Assembly (NCBI GenBank): GCA_964549505.1
Contig: CAZJVD010000003.1
Span: 124,001 to 188,000 of the forward strand
Source: CAZJVD01 sp964549505
GTDB taxonomy: Bacteria > Bdellovibrionota > UBA1018 > CAZJVD01
DNA: 64,000 bases
Direction: 5' to 3'
Positions 23,480 to 32,014 of the stretch are shown here, in pieces (within the stretch, counting starts at the first letter, position 1; each line of letters opens with the position of its first letter). The position numbers and the translations under genes are program-made. The notes under the pieces were generated by a model. The model was not told where the DNA came from and did not search any database. It saw only the letters and a list, made by a program, of their open reading frames with translations.

Positions 23480-25543
23480 ATGAGAAACATGATTACAAAA
23501 TTTACATTTGCAAAAACGCTTGTTGTACTTTGCTTGTGCCCCCCGCAAATCTACGGTGCTTTACCGAGAGACGCCGGCGACGGCGGAGGTGCTGGCGGCG
23601 GAAACCATCGGCGGTTGATTGCGTATGTGTCTATCGTTCACAAGTTCCGATTCGAATACGACCCGGAGCTACAACTCGACGAACTGACCGATGGTGGTGT
23701 CGTGGTTTGCAACGCGAGCCGCGTGCTCGGACACCCTGCAAAGAACTGCGACCCGGCTCAAGACCCAAATCGGAAAATCTCGCGACTTACCGTCCATCCG
23801 ATTGCTGCTACCGCAGAAGAAAAAGCGGACCTCATTAAATTTGCAAAAGAGCGCTTTGACGCCAAAAAGCCAAGGCTCTTCGACCCGGCAATCCGGCCGA
23901 CCGGTGTCACCTGGATGATCGAAGAAGAGAGCGCAAGCGTCGGTCTTCACCAAATGTATGTTTTTGTGTCGCCGACAGGGGAACTGATCGCGGTCGAGAT
24001 CCAGGCCGGCGACGTCGCCGAAGGTCTCACGATGCTGGAACCGGTTCTCGCAAGTTTTCACTTCGACGTCGAAGGGCCCGAGATTCTAGACATTGAACTG
24101 CCTCATGAAATAGACGTATCCGACTCCCAAGCAATGATGTTTCGCTTTCGAGCGCGCGACGACCTTTCGGGGGTCGCTACTCAATGGCCGACTGCACGTG
24201 TAGCGATACATCTTGTTCATGTTGAAGATGCTATCGCCTGGGAAAAGTCATCAAAAGGAATGGGCCAAGTTTTAACCAGGTCTCCCGAGGCTTTCGGTAA
24301 GGTCATGGGTACCGACAACGCGACCTACGTCTCCGTGCGTGCATTGGCTGACGACTGGTACGAAGTGTCCGTTCCAAGCAGCGCAAAGAAAAGCATTCGG
24401 TACATGAAAGCAGGAACTTACGCGATGTATGGCTTCTGTATCTTCGACAACGCGGGTAATCCGTCCTCGCTCACGGTTGATGGACCTGCGAGCTCGTATC
24501 CGACCGCCCAGTATCGTAAGAATGTCGGCGAAACAACTCGAACAATTCCAACAAACATGAAGATGCGATTCACGCGGTACAGAGACCTGGACTTCGAAGA
24601 TCTCGAAGCGCCCGCCATTGAAGCGTTCTCGATACTGCCAGAAGGACTGAAGTTTAAGAGCGGCCTGCTTATCAATCCAGAAGCGATCAAATTGGAAATC
24701 AAAGACGACAGTCTCAAGCTGCCGACTGCAACGTTTCGGTTCTCGATCAGTTTCACCCCACTCGTCCCGAACGTGCCCTACACATACAACGTAATGCAGC
24801 TGTCAGTTGAGGTTGCGAAGGACGCTTCGACGGGCGCCTTAAAACTCACGATGACCGATCCATCGATCGATCCTCGGGCATCAAGGGGCGTAGCCTTTTT
24901 CAGCGGCGAAGCCTTGATAACCGACCTGGAAGTTTTCGATGGGAGTGGCAAAATGACTCGCTATTCGAATCCACCCCCCGGCAAAGGAACGCTACCAAAA
25001 GAAGGCCTTCAGAAGTTCAAAGCGATTGGACGTTTGGGTGAAGAGCTTGTGCTGCCGAGACTCGAGTTGTCACCCACCGTGAGATTCACCAGCGACAGTC
25101 CGCTCCAGGATTTCGAAGAACCCTGGATCGCTAAGGTCGCGCTTCCGAAAGTCATCGAACGATCTGCGAGCGAACCCACTCGCTTTCGATTTCAGATAGA
25201 AGATCCGGGTGGATCGGGGGTCGATGGTGTACCGATTTCGCTGGGTCTTATGCATCCAAGACAGCCGACAGATACAAAATCTAGCCCTGTGGAATACTTT
25301 TGGGATCTTAAGCTCCTTCAAGAAAGTGCTCCTGCAAACGCTGAGGGCCAGCGGTGGTATTACGTCGAGCTTCCGAAAGAGCGAATGGAATGGTCCGCTC
25401 CGGGAACCGTTCTACTCTTTCACGTCTCGTTTCCGGATCGCGCAGGGAACTGGCACTACTATGCCCTCACGTTCGAGGAGAGTTCGCAAAAGATTAGGCC
25501 TGCGAATATTCTCAAAGACGACCTCACGATGGAGATTCGATAA
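23480..25543 (+). CDS. Exported protein of unknown function, partner of upstream regulator
   Basis: I do not recognise this 687-residue protein. It begins with a Sec signal peptide (MRNMITKFTFAKTLVVLCLC, cleavage near IYGA), so it is periplasmic or secreted. The mature part is rich in beta-strand sequence. Similar blocks recur: GPEILDIELPHEIDVSDSQAMMFRFRARDDLSGVA near residue 200 and EEPWIAKVALPKVIERSASEPTRFRFQIEDPGGSGV near residue 550. This suggests repeated Ig-like beta-sandwich domains, each with an 'F-R-(F/Q)-x-x-x-D-x-x-(S/G)-G' signature. GAGG overlapping the regulator stop serves as ribosome-binding site. It is followed directly by a copy of a structured 60-bp repeat. Confidence 0.8.
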   Translation: MRNMITKFTFAKTLVVLCLCPPQIYGALPRDAGDGGGAGGGNHRRLIAYVSIVHKFRFEYDPELQLDELTDGGVVVCNASRVLGHPAKNCDPAQDPNRKISRLTVHPIAATAEEKADLIKFAKERFDAKKPRLFDPAIRPTGVTWMIEEESASVGLHQMYVFVSPTGELIAVEIQAGDVAEGLTMLEPVLASFHFDVEGPEILDIELPHEIDVSDSQAMMFRFRARDDLSGVATQWPTARVAIHLVHVEDAIAWEKSSKGMGQVLTRSPEAFGKVMGTDNATYVSVRALADDWYEVSVPSSAKKSIRYMKAGTYAMYGFCIFDNAGNPSSLTVDGPASSYPTAQYRKNVGETTRTIPTNMKMRFTRYRDLDFEDLEAPAIEAFSILPEGLKFKSGLLINPEAIKLEIKDDSLKLPTATFRFSISFTPLVPNVPYTYNVMQLSVEVAKDASTGALKLTMTDPSIDPRASRGVAFFSGEALITDLEVFDGSGKMTRYSNPPPGKGTLPKEGLQKFKAIGRLGEELVLPRLELSPTVRFTSDSPLQDFEEPWIAKVALPKVIERSASEPTRFRFQIEDPGGSGVDGVPISLGLMHPRQPTDTKSSPVEYFWDLKLLQESAPANAEGQRWYYVELPKERMEWSAPGTVLLFHVSFPDRAGNWHYYALTFEESSQKIRPANILKDDLTMEIR

Positions 25544-25551
25544 GCTTGCAG

Positions 25552-25613
25552 GGAAAAACTTCGAGATGCCCGCAGTGGCTCGGCGCATCCACGAAAGGTG
25601 GTCCGCACCACCC
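25552..25613 (+). repeat. Copy A of a ~60-bp structured repeat after a stop codon
   Basis: This segment matches 28246-28308 closely over about 60 bases, including an identical 20-base core CCACGAAAGGTGGTCCGCAC. The core contains CCAC and GTGG arms around a GAAAG loop, and flanking GC-rich sequence can extend the fold. It starts 9 bp after the stop of an exported-protein gene on the same strand. It may be a 3' UTR RNA element, a terminator-like module or a small interspersed repeat. Confidence 0.6.
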
Positions 25614-25614
25614 T

Positions 25615-27042
25615 TCACGGCTTGCGCATCAACTCTTCGATAGCGTCGGCAGCGGTGGCGGGACCATCTGTGGAGCGGGATTCGTCTTGGTAGGGCGCAA
25701 AGCGACTTCGATACTGCGGCAAGTTCGCCAAGATTTCGTCAAGCGCGGTTAAAAAGTCTTCCTTCGAGAACTGAAGATCCGACAGTCGGCGCCCGAGACC
25801 AAGACGCTCGACTCGCAAAGCATTCCAGTTCTGGTCGTGCATGTAAGGGATCAAGAGCATCGGCACCCCAGCACCGATCGCCTGGTACATCGATCCGCTT
25901 CCACCCTGACTGATAAAAACGTCAGCACGCGCGAGGACTTCGCTGCCGGGTGCAAACTTGGCAACAAAGAAGTTCTGAGGAAGAACGTCGGGGATCTCGA
26001 TCAACCCACCGGTGGTCATAAGGACTTCATAATCCGGATGCTCTGCAAATAACTCAAATGCCAGTTCGAGATAACGAGGGTTACCTGTGCTTCCCATCGA
26101 AAAATACAGAACCGTTTTTCTCGCGACGTGACGGCGATCAAAGTCTTCGAGCATCAGCGACGGTCGGGTCTCTCCGGACCAGGTCAACGGACCGATATGG
26201 CGAAAGTTTGAGGGATGTCCCTCCTGTAATCTCCCCACGGAAGGCAAGTCTGCGATCAAAACCAAATCCGCTTGCCGCCAGGTCTCAAAGAGATCTTCCG
26301 TTTCTGGCAGTCCGTGCAGACGTGCAACACGGTTGAACGGACGATTGCCCTGCTTGAGCACGATCGACTTTATTGTCGGTAAGACTGCATTCGACGCCGC
26401 CGTAGCCGCACGGATCAGCCACTGTCCAGGAAGACCTAAGTGCTTTCCGAAACCAATGGCTAGTCGACGCGTCGGGAACTGTTCGGTAACTTCTTCGATA
26501 CCGTCCGAAAAATGCGTCCACGTCGAACCCAAAACCACAGCGTGGCGCACTCCAGCGGCGCGTGCCGACACGTTAACTGAGTTTCGAAAATCACTCACCA
26601 CAAGGTCAACGTTCAGGCGACGGAACAAGGCGATCTCTTCAGCGACGCTGTCGCGCAGGTACTCAAAGTCGTAGTAATCGACGCCGGCTTTGCGCTCGAC
26701 CTGCTGGATGCGATCTTGTGAGAGTGCGGACATGGGTAGAATGGGAAGACCCGCGCTTTCCACCAGATGCATGTACTTTCCGTGCGGATCACCGCCGAAC
26801 GACACACTATGACCGCGCGCTCTCAACTCGCGACCGATCTCAAGCAGTCGGCTGACGTGCGCTAATGTGCCAGACTCCGGCAACATCAAGACTCGTTTCG
26901 AATCGTGATTCGAAAGGCGAACACCGCAAGAGTGTTCTGCGGCCTGGGAGAGCGTCGAGCTGGACAGAGCCAAGAGAACGGTTAGAGCGAGCGGAGATAG
27001 AACTGAAAATAACCACCGCATGGATGCTCGCTTAGTTAGCAT
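25615..27042 (-). CDS. GT1 (UDP-glycosyltransferase-like) enzyme with signal peptide
   Basis: This 475-residue protein has the GT-B fold of family 1: an N-terminal ESGTLAHVSRLLEIGRELRARGHSVSFGG strand-helix, TVLYFSMGSTGNPRYLELAFELF at the start of the second domain, and the donor-binding motif SQGGSGSMYQAIGAGVPMLLIPYMHDQNWNALRVERLGLG. Such enzymes transfer sugars from nucleotide donors to small lipophilic acceptors such as sterols, macrolides or lipids. Unusually, residues ~8-35 (MRWLFSVLSPLALTVLLALS, then SQAAEHS) look like a Sec signal peptide or membrane anchor. It converges with the exported protein gene, and its 3' end abuts repeat copy A. Confidence 0.87.
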   Translation of the reverse strand: MLTKRASMRWLFSVLSPLALTVLLALSSSTLSQAAEHSCGVRLSNHDSKRVLMLPESGTLAHVSRLLEIGRELRARGHSVSFGGDPHGKYMHLVESAGLPILPMSALSQDRIQQVERKAGVDYYDFEYLRDSVAEEIALFRRLNVDLVVSDFRNSVNVSARAAGVRHAVVLGSTWTHFSDGIEEVTEQFPTRRLAIGFGKHLGLPGQWLIRAATAASNAVLPTIKSIVLKQGNRPFNRVARLHGLPETEDLFETWRQADLVLIADLPSVGRLQEGHPSNFRHIGPLTWSGETRPSLMLEDFDRRHVARKTVLYFSMGSTGNPRYLELAFELFAEHPDYEVLMTTGGLIEIPDVLPQNFFVAKFAPGSEVLARADVFISQGGSGSMYQAIGAGVPMLLIPYMHDQNWNALRVERLGLGRRLSDLQFSKEDFLTALDEILANLPQYRSRFAPYQDESRSTDGPATAADAIEELMRKP

Positions 27043-27059
27043 CCATTGCGCGACGAATC

Positions 27060-27085
27060 AATGCTTACATCCAATGCTTACACCT
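27060..27085. repeat. Two 13-bp direct repeats in a divergent promoter region
   Basis: AATGCTTACATCC and AATGCTTACACCT are consecutive and differ at two positions; a third partial AATG follows. They lie between the divergent glycosyltransferase gene and the exported protein gene at 27141. Their spacing suggests a binding site for a tandemly acting regulator, but they may be chance. Confidence 0.4.
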
Positions 27086-27140
27086 AATGACTCATTGTGT
27101 TGACTCCGACCCATGGCTGAGTTAGGTCCTTTTCCCATCT

Positions 27141-28247
27141 ATGAGCAAAGAGTCTCTCTTCGCCTTCGGTTGTTTCTCTGCTTTTTTTCTCATCAGCGTT
27201 CGATGCCTCGGTGAACCGGGCGAGGCTCTCGCAAAGAGTCGTGTTGATGGAACACTGATCCCGGCAACGAGCTGTCGGATGGAACTCGAAAGAGATCAGA
27301 GTCGCAGAGTTCTCGAAAATCTTACGAATGAGGGCTTGGAGACCGTTCTTACGAGCTTACGCGAGGTGGACCTCCCCAAGACGCTCACGAAAATCATGGG
27401 TCCGTTGGCACACTATGATTTGCTAAAAATGTATCCTTACGAAACTCCGTCGATACTTCTCGATATCACTTCGAAACTCGAGGGGTCCTATGCTCAACAA
27501 GTCGCACGAGCGATGATCGCGCACTATAACGCCGTCGCCGTCACGAAAGACCCTTGGTTTGCCCGGATAGAAGCTGCGGTTGCCATTCTGAGCGGCGACT
27601 TACGTGGTGATTTCCCTTCTTCGGTGCTCGAGATTCCGGACGCTCGCGCTTTGACTGCACTATCCGTACGGCCGATTGAAACGGGCAATTGGTTTCGCTT
27701 TTTTGGCACGGAGATTCAGCCGCCCTTTCGTCAGCAGACGGACTCGATCTTCGGTCTCACCAACCCATTGTTAGAGCTCACGTTTATTCGCTGGAAGAAA
27801 GCATTGGGTCTCGACATCCATCGCATCAGCAGCTGGACCCCTGTCCTTTATTCTAGTCCGGACGATCCCTCCCTTCCCCATCGCCCGTTCCTCTACCTCT
27901 ATGACCCGCGTATTTCGGACCCTCGGACCATGCGCATCGACAACACCTCTCCTTCCGAACGCCAGTCGACCGACTATTTCTCGTTGTCGGGTTTGCCTCG
28001 AGCGCAAACTCTCGGTGATATCGAACGCTGGCGCTTGGCTACGGAATCGCTTGTCGACCATGAAATTCAGCTGGAAATGCACGGCGGTCCCCGACGAGTG
28101 ACGTTCCGCAAACTCGCTTTCACACCGACCAGCCATCTGGAGCCCGAAACATCGGATTCTGGCGTCTGGTTTCTCGTGAGTCAGGACGATCGTTATTACC
28201 TAGTCCCCTATACGGCAGGTATTCGAATCGCCATTCCTGCGCGATAG
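27141..28247 (+). CDS. Exported protein of unknown function
   Basis: This 368-residue protein is not recognised. The N-terminus MSKESLFAFGCFSAFFLISV, with cleavage likely around CLGEPGEA, is a signal peptide; the Cys in VRCLGE is not a good lipobox. The mature region has a helical first half (ENLTNEGLETVLTSLREVDLPKTL, LKMYPYETPSILLDITSKLEGS) and a beta-rich second half with a Pro/Ser-rich loop. No enzymatic motif is evident. It stands alone between two intergenic regions and ends directly at repeat copy B, as the 23480 gene does at copy A. Confidence 0.75.
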   Translation: MSKESLFAFGCFSAFFLISVRCLGEPGEALAKSRVDGTLIPATSCRMELERDQSRRVLENLTNEGLETVLTSLREVDLPKTLTKIMGPLAHYDLLKMYPYETPSILLDITSKLEGSYAQQVARAMIAHYNAVAVTKDPWFARIEAAVAILSGDLRGDFPSSVLEIPDARALTALSVRPIETGNWFRFFGTEIQPPFRQQTDSIFGLTNPLLELTFIRWKKALGLDIHRISSWTPVLYSSPDDPSLPHRPFLYLYDPRISDPRTMRIDNTSPSERQSTDYFSLSGLPRAQTLGDIERWRLATESLVDHEIQLEMHGGPRRVTFRKLAFTPTSHLEPETSDSGVWFLVSQDDRYYLVPYTAGIRIAIPAR

Positions 28248-28308
28248 AAAAAACCTTGAAATACCCGCAATGGCTCGTTGCATCCACGAAAGGTGGTCCG
28301 CACAATCC
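28246..28308 (+). repeat. Copy B of the ~60-bp structured repeat after a stop codon
   Basis: This is the second copy of the element at 25552-25613. It starts within the stop codon of an exported-protein gene and keeps the same orientation to the gene. Differences from copy A concentrate in the 5' half, while the GAAA-loop hairpin core is identical. A putative promoter for dksA begins 7 bp later. Confidence 0.6.
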
Positions 28309-28314
28309 ATTAAA

Positions 28315-28343
28315 TTGACTTAACTTAGTTAATCTTGTACTAC
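28315..28343 (+). promoter_or_regulatory. Candidate dksA promoter
   Basis: TTGACT is followed after 17 bases by TACTAC. The spacer carries TTAACTTAGTTAA, a 5-bp inverted repeat that could be an operator. The leader of ~100 bases holds a CACGG/CCGTG hairpin. The -10 match is weak. Confidence 0.4.
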
Positions 28344-28450
28344 ACTTGCACGGGGAAAGTTTCCGTGTAGAATGTTTAGATCCATGTCGCAATACGTTGA
28401 AGTGCGACGCGGAGTCTGATTTCACGGATGAAAGTGCGTTAGGGGGGAAA

Positions 28451-28813
28451 ATGGACGCAAAGACTCAGGCGAAGTTCAAACGTCGCCTACTTGAGGAAAA
28501 GCAAAGAATCCTCAACAATTCGAAGAATACACTGTCAAACGAGATCAATATCTCGCCGGATGATCTTCCGGATGAGGCGGATCTCGCAGCAACTGAGATC
28601 AATCAGAACCTGGTTTTCAAACTCAGAGATCGCGAGCGCCTTCTTCTTTCAAAAATCGAAGAAGCCCTTGGACGCGTTGAAGAAGGCGTCTTCGGTACAT
28701 GCGCTGAGTGCGAAGAGTCTATCGAGATGAAACGTCTCGAAGCTCGTCCAGTGACGACGCTTTGTCTTTCGTGCAAAGAAGCCGAAGAACATCGCGAAAA
28801 GATCTACGCTTAG
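28451..28813 (+). CDS. dksA: DksA/TraR-type C4 zinc-finger protein
   Basis: This 120-residue protein has a helical N-terminus (FKRRLLEEKQRILNNS), an acidic tip region DLPDEADLAATEI and EEGVFGTCAECEESIEMKRLEARPVTTLCLSCKEAEE. The four cysteines (CAEC and CLSC) form the zinc finger. DksA binds the RNA polymerase secondary channel and, with ppGpp, adjusts rRNA and amino-acid promoters. The DxxDxA tip motif is present. The start was set at MDAKT because AGGGGGG sits just upstream; an in-frame upstream ATG adds 35 Cys-containing residues without similarity. It stands alone. Confidence 0.93.
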   Translation: MDAKTQAKFKRRLLEEKQRILNNSKNTLSNEINISPDDLPDEADLAATEINQNLVFKLRDRERLLLSKIEEALGRVEEGVFGTCAECEESIEMKRLEARPVTTLCLSCKEAEEHREKIYA

Positions 28814-28882
28814 ACCACCGAGTCACAACGCTCTACAGCGCACGTTGACAAATCTGGCCCTCGATCGTAGCGGTGCCCCAGT

Positions 28883-30016
28883 ATGTCGACACTTCTACGG
28901 CTCCAGGCCTTGGGTTGGTTTTTCTTGGTTTTGGGTCCTGCAGCTTTGGCGGGAGCAAACCCTCCGGCGAGAGCGGATTTCCGCAGTTGGCTGGACAAGA
29001 CGGACCCCTTTCACTTTAAAACGGGTTTCGTAAACAGCGGGACTGGACAGTGTGTAGCAGGCCTTGAGACTCGGGCGCTTGGTGGGTCAGGGCGCTACTC
29101 GTTATCCTTGAGAGACTTCACCAGCCCTTCCCCTTCGACAAGAGGTTCGACTTTTTCCACAAAATTAACGTACACAAGAACACTCTACAATCGGACCTCC
29201 GGAAAACCTGAATTCTACCTGATTGTCTACGATATCTACGGCACCTGGAAGAGAGCACGATCAGGCTCTTACAGTTTCACAATCGAGAGCTCGAGGGCTG
29301 ACAATTTCGGGATCGTCGACGAAGACTTTGATCGCACAGCTTTCCAACAGAAAGTCTCGGCCGACTATGAGTTCGCCTCAGCAGACGCCGCTTACTGGCT
29401 CCTCCCCTCCCTCGAGACAAGGTCAAGGATGGGAAAGCGACTTTACGCTGCATACACGATGGCCCGGAGCTTGTTTGATTCCGCATCATCACATGTGCGA
29501 GATGTGCGCGTCGTTCCGAACCTCCCCTCCCGGGATGACCTGGAGGAGGGACTTGGGGAAACGGTAGAGGCCTACCGCCTCTTTGTTTATGTTAATAGCG
29601 ATGCTGCCTACTCTTTTGTACGGAATCAGCTGGGGGGCTCGTCTTCTACAATTCTAGGCATGCGCATTGAACTGAGGAAAATTTCAGAGAGCCCCCTTCC
29701 AAACTATGAGGTTTCGGCTAATCAAGATCGTACCCACTGGGTCAGATTTGCAGGGATAAGAAGCTCCAGCATGAGAGCTGAGATCGCAAGACTGCTCGAC
29801 GGGCCAGCAACGAACCGCTTATGGGACGACAAGGAATATTACGTGGGACTGGGTGGGCCCGGCGCTCAACGGTTTGAAACAGGAAGCTGGAGGACATTGT
29901 CTGAGATCGCAACAGCATCGCTGCGCCTGTCGATCGCGTATCCGTTGGTAATACCGGAGTACCGGGGTTACGCCGAATCAACCGCTCCTTCCGTTAGGAG
30001 AAGGGCCTTCCGCTGA
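28883..30016 (+). CDS. Exported protein of unknown function
   Basis: This 377-residue protein is not recognised. It starts with MSTLLRLQALGWFFLVLGPA and LAGANPPA, a convincing signal peptide. The mature protein is Ser/Thr/Tyr-rich and probably beta-structured in its first third (GRYSLSLRDF, FSTKLTYTRTLYNR). Charged and alpha-helical sequence follows, and the C-terminus is Arg-rich. One Cys follows the signal (GQCVAG) with no partner. No catalytic motif is visible. It begins 69 bp after dksA, and its GTG/ATG context gives no operon evidence beyond proximity. Confidence 0.72.
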   Translation: MSTLLRLQALGWFFLVLGPAALAGANPPARADFRSWLDKTDPFHFKTGFVNSGTGQCVAGLETRALGGSGRYSLSLRDFTSPSPSTRGSTFSTKLTYTRTLYNRTSGKPEFYLIVYDIYGTWKRARSGSYSFTIESSRADNFGIVDEDFDRTAFQQKVSADYEFASADAAYWLLPSLETRSRMGKRLYAAYTMARSLFDSASSHVRDVRVVPNLPSRDDLEEGLGETVEAYRLFVYVNSDAAYSFVRNQLGGSSSTILGMRIELRKISESPLPNYEVSANQDRTHWVRFAGIRSSSMRAEIARLLDGPATNRLWDDKEYYVGLGGPGAQRFETGSWRTLSEIATASLRLSIAYPLVIPEYRGYAESTAPSVRRRAFR

Positions 30017-30056
30017 GGAATGGGATAGTGGTGCGATTTCACGCGTGGTATTTCTA

Positions 30057-30062
30057 TAGTCT
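30057..30062 (+). promoter_or_regulatory. Candidate -10 element giving a leaderless mRNA
   Basis: TATAGT ends only 6 bases before the ATG of the DsbD-like gene, so transcription would begin at or near the start codon. No ribosome-binding site is visible upstream of that ATG, which fits leaderless translation. The -35 region is poor. Confidence 0.4.
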
Positions 30063-30068
30063 AGACGC

Positions 30069-30860
30069 ATGTCGGGACTTGATCAGATTTTATCGCAACC
30101 GGGATTTGGCGAATCAGGCACACTCGCTCTTTCGAGTCTGCCGCTCGCCCTTTTAGTCGCCTACGGAGGCGGCGTTCTCGCTAGTCTCACTCCCTGTGTT
30201 TATCCCATGATCCCCATTACGGTCGGCGTGATCACGGGCCTCGGAAACGCACGCGCGCCACGCACGCAGGGACATTGGAAAAGAATTCTTACCCGCGCAC
30301 TGATCTACATCGGTGGAATGTGCGTCGTGTACGCTTCGCTTGGCGTAGCCGCCGGACTCACGGGACGTGTTTTCGGAACTCTGACACAGACGTCGGGGTG
30401 GTACCTCTTCTTGGGCGTAGTGATCGCACTATCGGCGCTGGCGATGCTCGAAGTTTTCACGTTTGATCCACTCGCCTGGTGGCATCACGTCCGCTCGCGA
30501 CTCGGTTTCACTTCTGAGACCACACATTCGGCATCCGAGATGACAGCCTGGGGAGCCTTCGGCCTCGGGGCAACCTCGGGATTGGTCGCTGCGCCCTGCA
30601 CGACACCGGTCATGACGGGGATTCTGGGTTACATCGCCCGCACTCAGAGTGTCGGCGTGGGCCTTGCGATGATGCTCGCCTTTTCCTTAGGACTTGCGAC
30701 GCTGCTTTTTGCGATCGCGATCTTTGCCGGCACGGTTCAAGTGCTGCCGCGTTCGGGAAACTGGATGGTTTTTATTAAAAAATCCGGAGGTTGGATTCTG
30801 CTTGGGTTTTCGATGTATCTTTTCTTTACGGCCGGTAAACTTCACGGGGGTCTCTTATGA
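30069..30860 (+). CDS. DsbD/CcdA-like transmembrane thiol-electron carrier
   Basis: This 263-residue protein has ~7 hydrophobic segments and the two redox cysteine motifs of the DsbD central domain: LASLTPCVYPMIPITVG (near residue 42) and LVAAPCTTPVMTGILGYIA (near residue 180). In DsbD and CcdA these Cys pair across the membrane to carry electrons from cytoplasmic thioredoxin to periplasmic acceptors. Periplasmic alpha and gamma domains are absent, so it must hand electrons to a separate protein. It overlaps the VKOR-DsbA gene by 4 bp, giving a cassette with both reducing and oxidising capacity. It has no close ribosome-binding site. Confidence 0.9.
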   Translation: MSGLDQILSQPGFGESGTLALSSLPLALLVAYGGGVLASLTPCVYPMIPITVGVITGLGNARAPRTQGHWKRILTRALIYIGGMCVVYASLGVAAGLTGRVFGTLTQTSGWYLFLGVVIALSALAMLEVFTFDPLAWWHHVRSRLGFTSETTHSASEMTAWGAFGLGATSGLVAAPCTTPVMTGILGYIARTQSVGVGLAMMLAFSLGLATLLFAIAIFAGTVQVLPRSGNWMVFIKKSGGWILLGFSMYLFFTAGKLHGGLL

Positions 30861-32014
30861 AAACACCAAAACGCGTCTACGCTCTACTGGGACTCGCACT
30901 CTTCGGACTCGCACTATCGATCTACCAAGTGCACCATTTTTTTGATGTGCGTTCGGGAACCGCTGGATTCAAAACATTTTGTGATATCTCCAAAAATCTC
31001 AATTGCACCAACGTTGATCTGAGTAGCTTCGCAGAGTTTGTGCCTGGGTTTCCGCTTTCAGCTTTCGCTGCAGGTTGGTTTCTCGCACTCGCATTGATCT
31101 GGATCTGGGCGCAAAACGCATTTGCGTTACGTGAATGTCTTCGTGTCGGCGTACTCATGACCGGCTTTGGCGTCGTGATGTCGGTTATCTACTTCTACAT
31201 CATGGCTGCCGTTCTCAAGACGTTCTGCTTTCTCTGTCTCTTTGTGGATCTGACGAACGTCATCTCGTTTGCCCTTGTCCTGTCACTCAAGCCTGAGGGC
31301 TTCAAAATCCATCCATGGGACAAGAAGAAGTGGAAAGGTTTTGCTGTGATTGCCGGGCTGTCTCTCGCTGCCACGCTCGTCTACGCACAAGTGGTTCGAC
31401 CACCGGGAATCAGTCAAGGCGAACTCGATGAGTTGGTCGACACGACACTCAAGCAGACACCTGTCTCCATCGAAGTAGAAAGCATGGACGCCGTGCATGG
31501 TCCATCTTCGGCACCTGTTACGATCATTAAGTTTAGCGATTTTCAATGCGGCGCCTGCCGCCGCGGTGCCGAGTCCCTACACACGATCCTTCAGGAATTT
31601 CACGGCAAGGTCCGTTTTGTTCTCAAAAATTTTCCGCTCGACTCGAGCTGCAATCGCATGATCAAAGCGGCGATGCATCCGGCGAGTTGCGAAGCCGCAC
31701 GTGTGGCTTACTGCGCTTCGAAACAAGGAAAGTTCCTCGAAGCGTATGAGACTCTTTTCGAAAATCAACTTGCGTTGAGTCCGGGAAAAGTGATCGCCAT
31801 GCTCGAACAGACTGCGCCATCATTACTGTCGTACGACGCGCTCCGAGCCTGTGCTCCGACCGATGAAGCCGAGCTTGCGGTTCGCAAAACCATTGAAGAT
31901 GGAATCAAAGCCGGCGTTGAGTCAACACCGACATTCTACGTCAACGGCTATCAAGTCGCGGGAGCTTATCCGCCACAGTTTTGGAGAACGCTGCTCAAGC
32001 GGTTACTCAAATGA
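30857..32014 (+). CDS. VKOR-DsbA fusion: disulfide-bond forming enzyme
   Basis: This 385-residue protein joins a vitamin K epoxide reductase-like membrane domain to a thioredoxin-fold DsbA-like domain. The VKOR half has 4-5 helices with Cys-containing loops: TFCDISKNLNCTNVDL (loop Cys pair), then KTFCFLC (CxxC). A linker follows, then the thioredoxin domain with FSDFQCGACRRGAESL (CGAC active site near residue 233) and VESTPTFYVNGYQV (cis-Pro loop). In cyanobacteria and actinobacteria such fusions replace DsbA plus DsbB, passing electrons to quinone. Start and stop overlap the neighbouring genes by 4 bp each, so dsbD-like, VKOR-DsbA and tatD are coupled. Confidence 0.92.
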   Translation: MKTPKRVYALLGLALFGLALSIYQVHHFFDVRSGTAGFKTFCDISKNLNCTNVDLSSFAEFVPGFPLSAFAAGWFLALALIWIWAQNAFALRECLRVGVLMTGFGVVMSVIYFYIMAAVLKTFCFLCLFVDLTNVISFALVLSLKPEGFKIHPWDKKKWKGFAVIAGLSLAATLVYAQVVRPPGISQGELDELVDTTLKQTPVSIEVESMDAVHGPSSAPVTIIKFSDFQCGACRRGAESLHTILQEFHGKVRFVLKNFPLDSSCNRMIKAAMHPASCEAARVAYCASKQGKFLEAYETLFENQLALSPGKVIAMLEQTAPSLLSYDALRACAPTDEAELAVRKTIEDGIKAGVESTPTFYVNGYQVAGAYPPQFWRTLLKRLLK

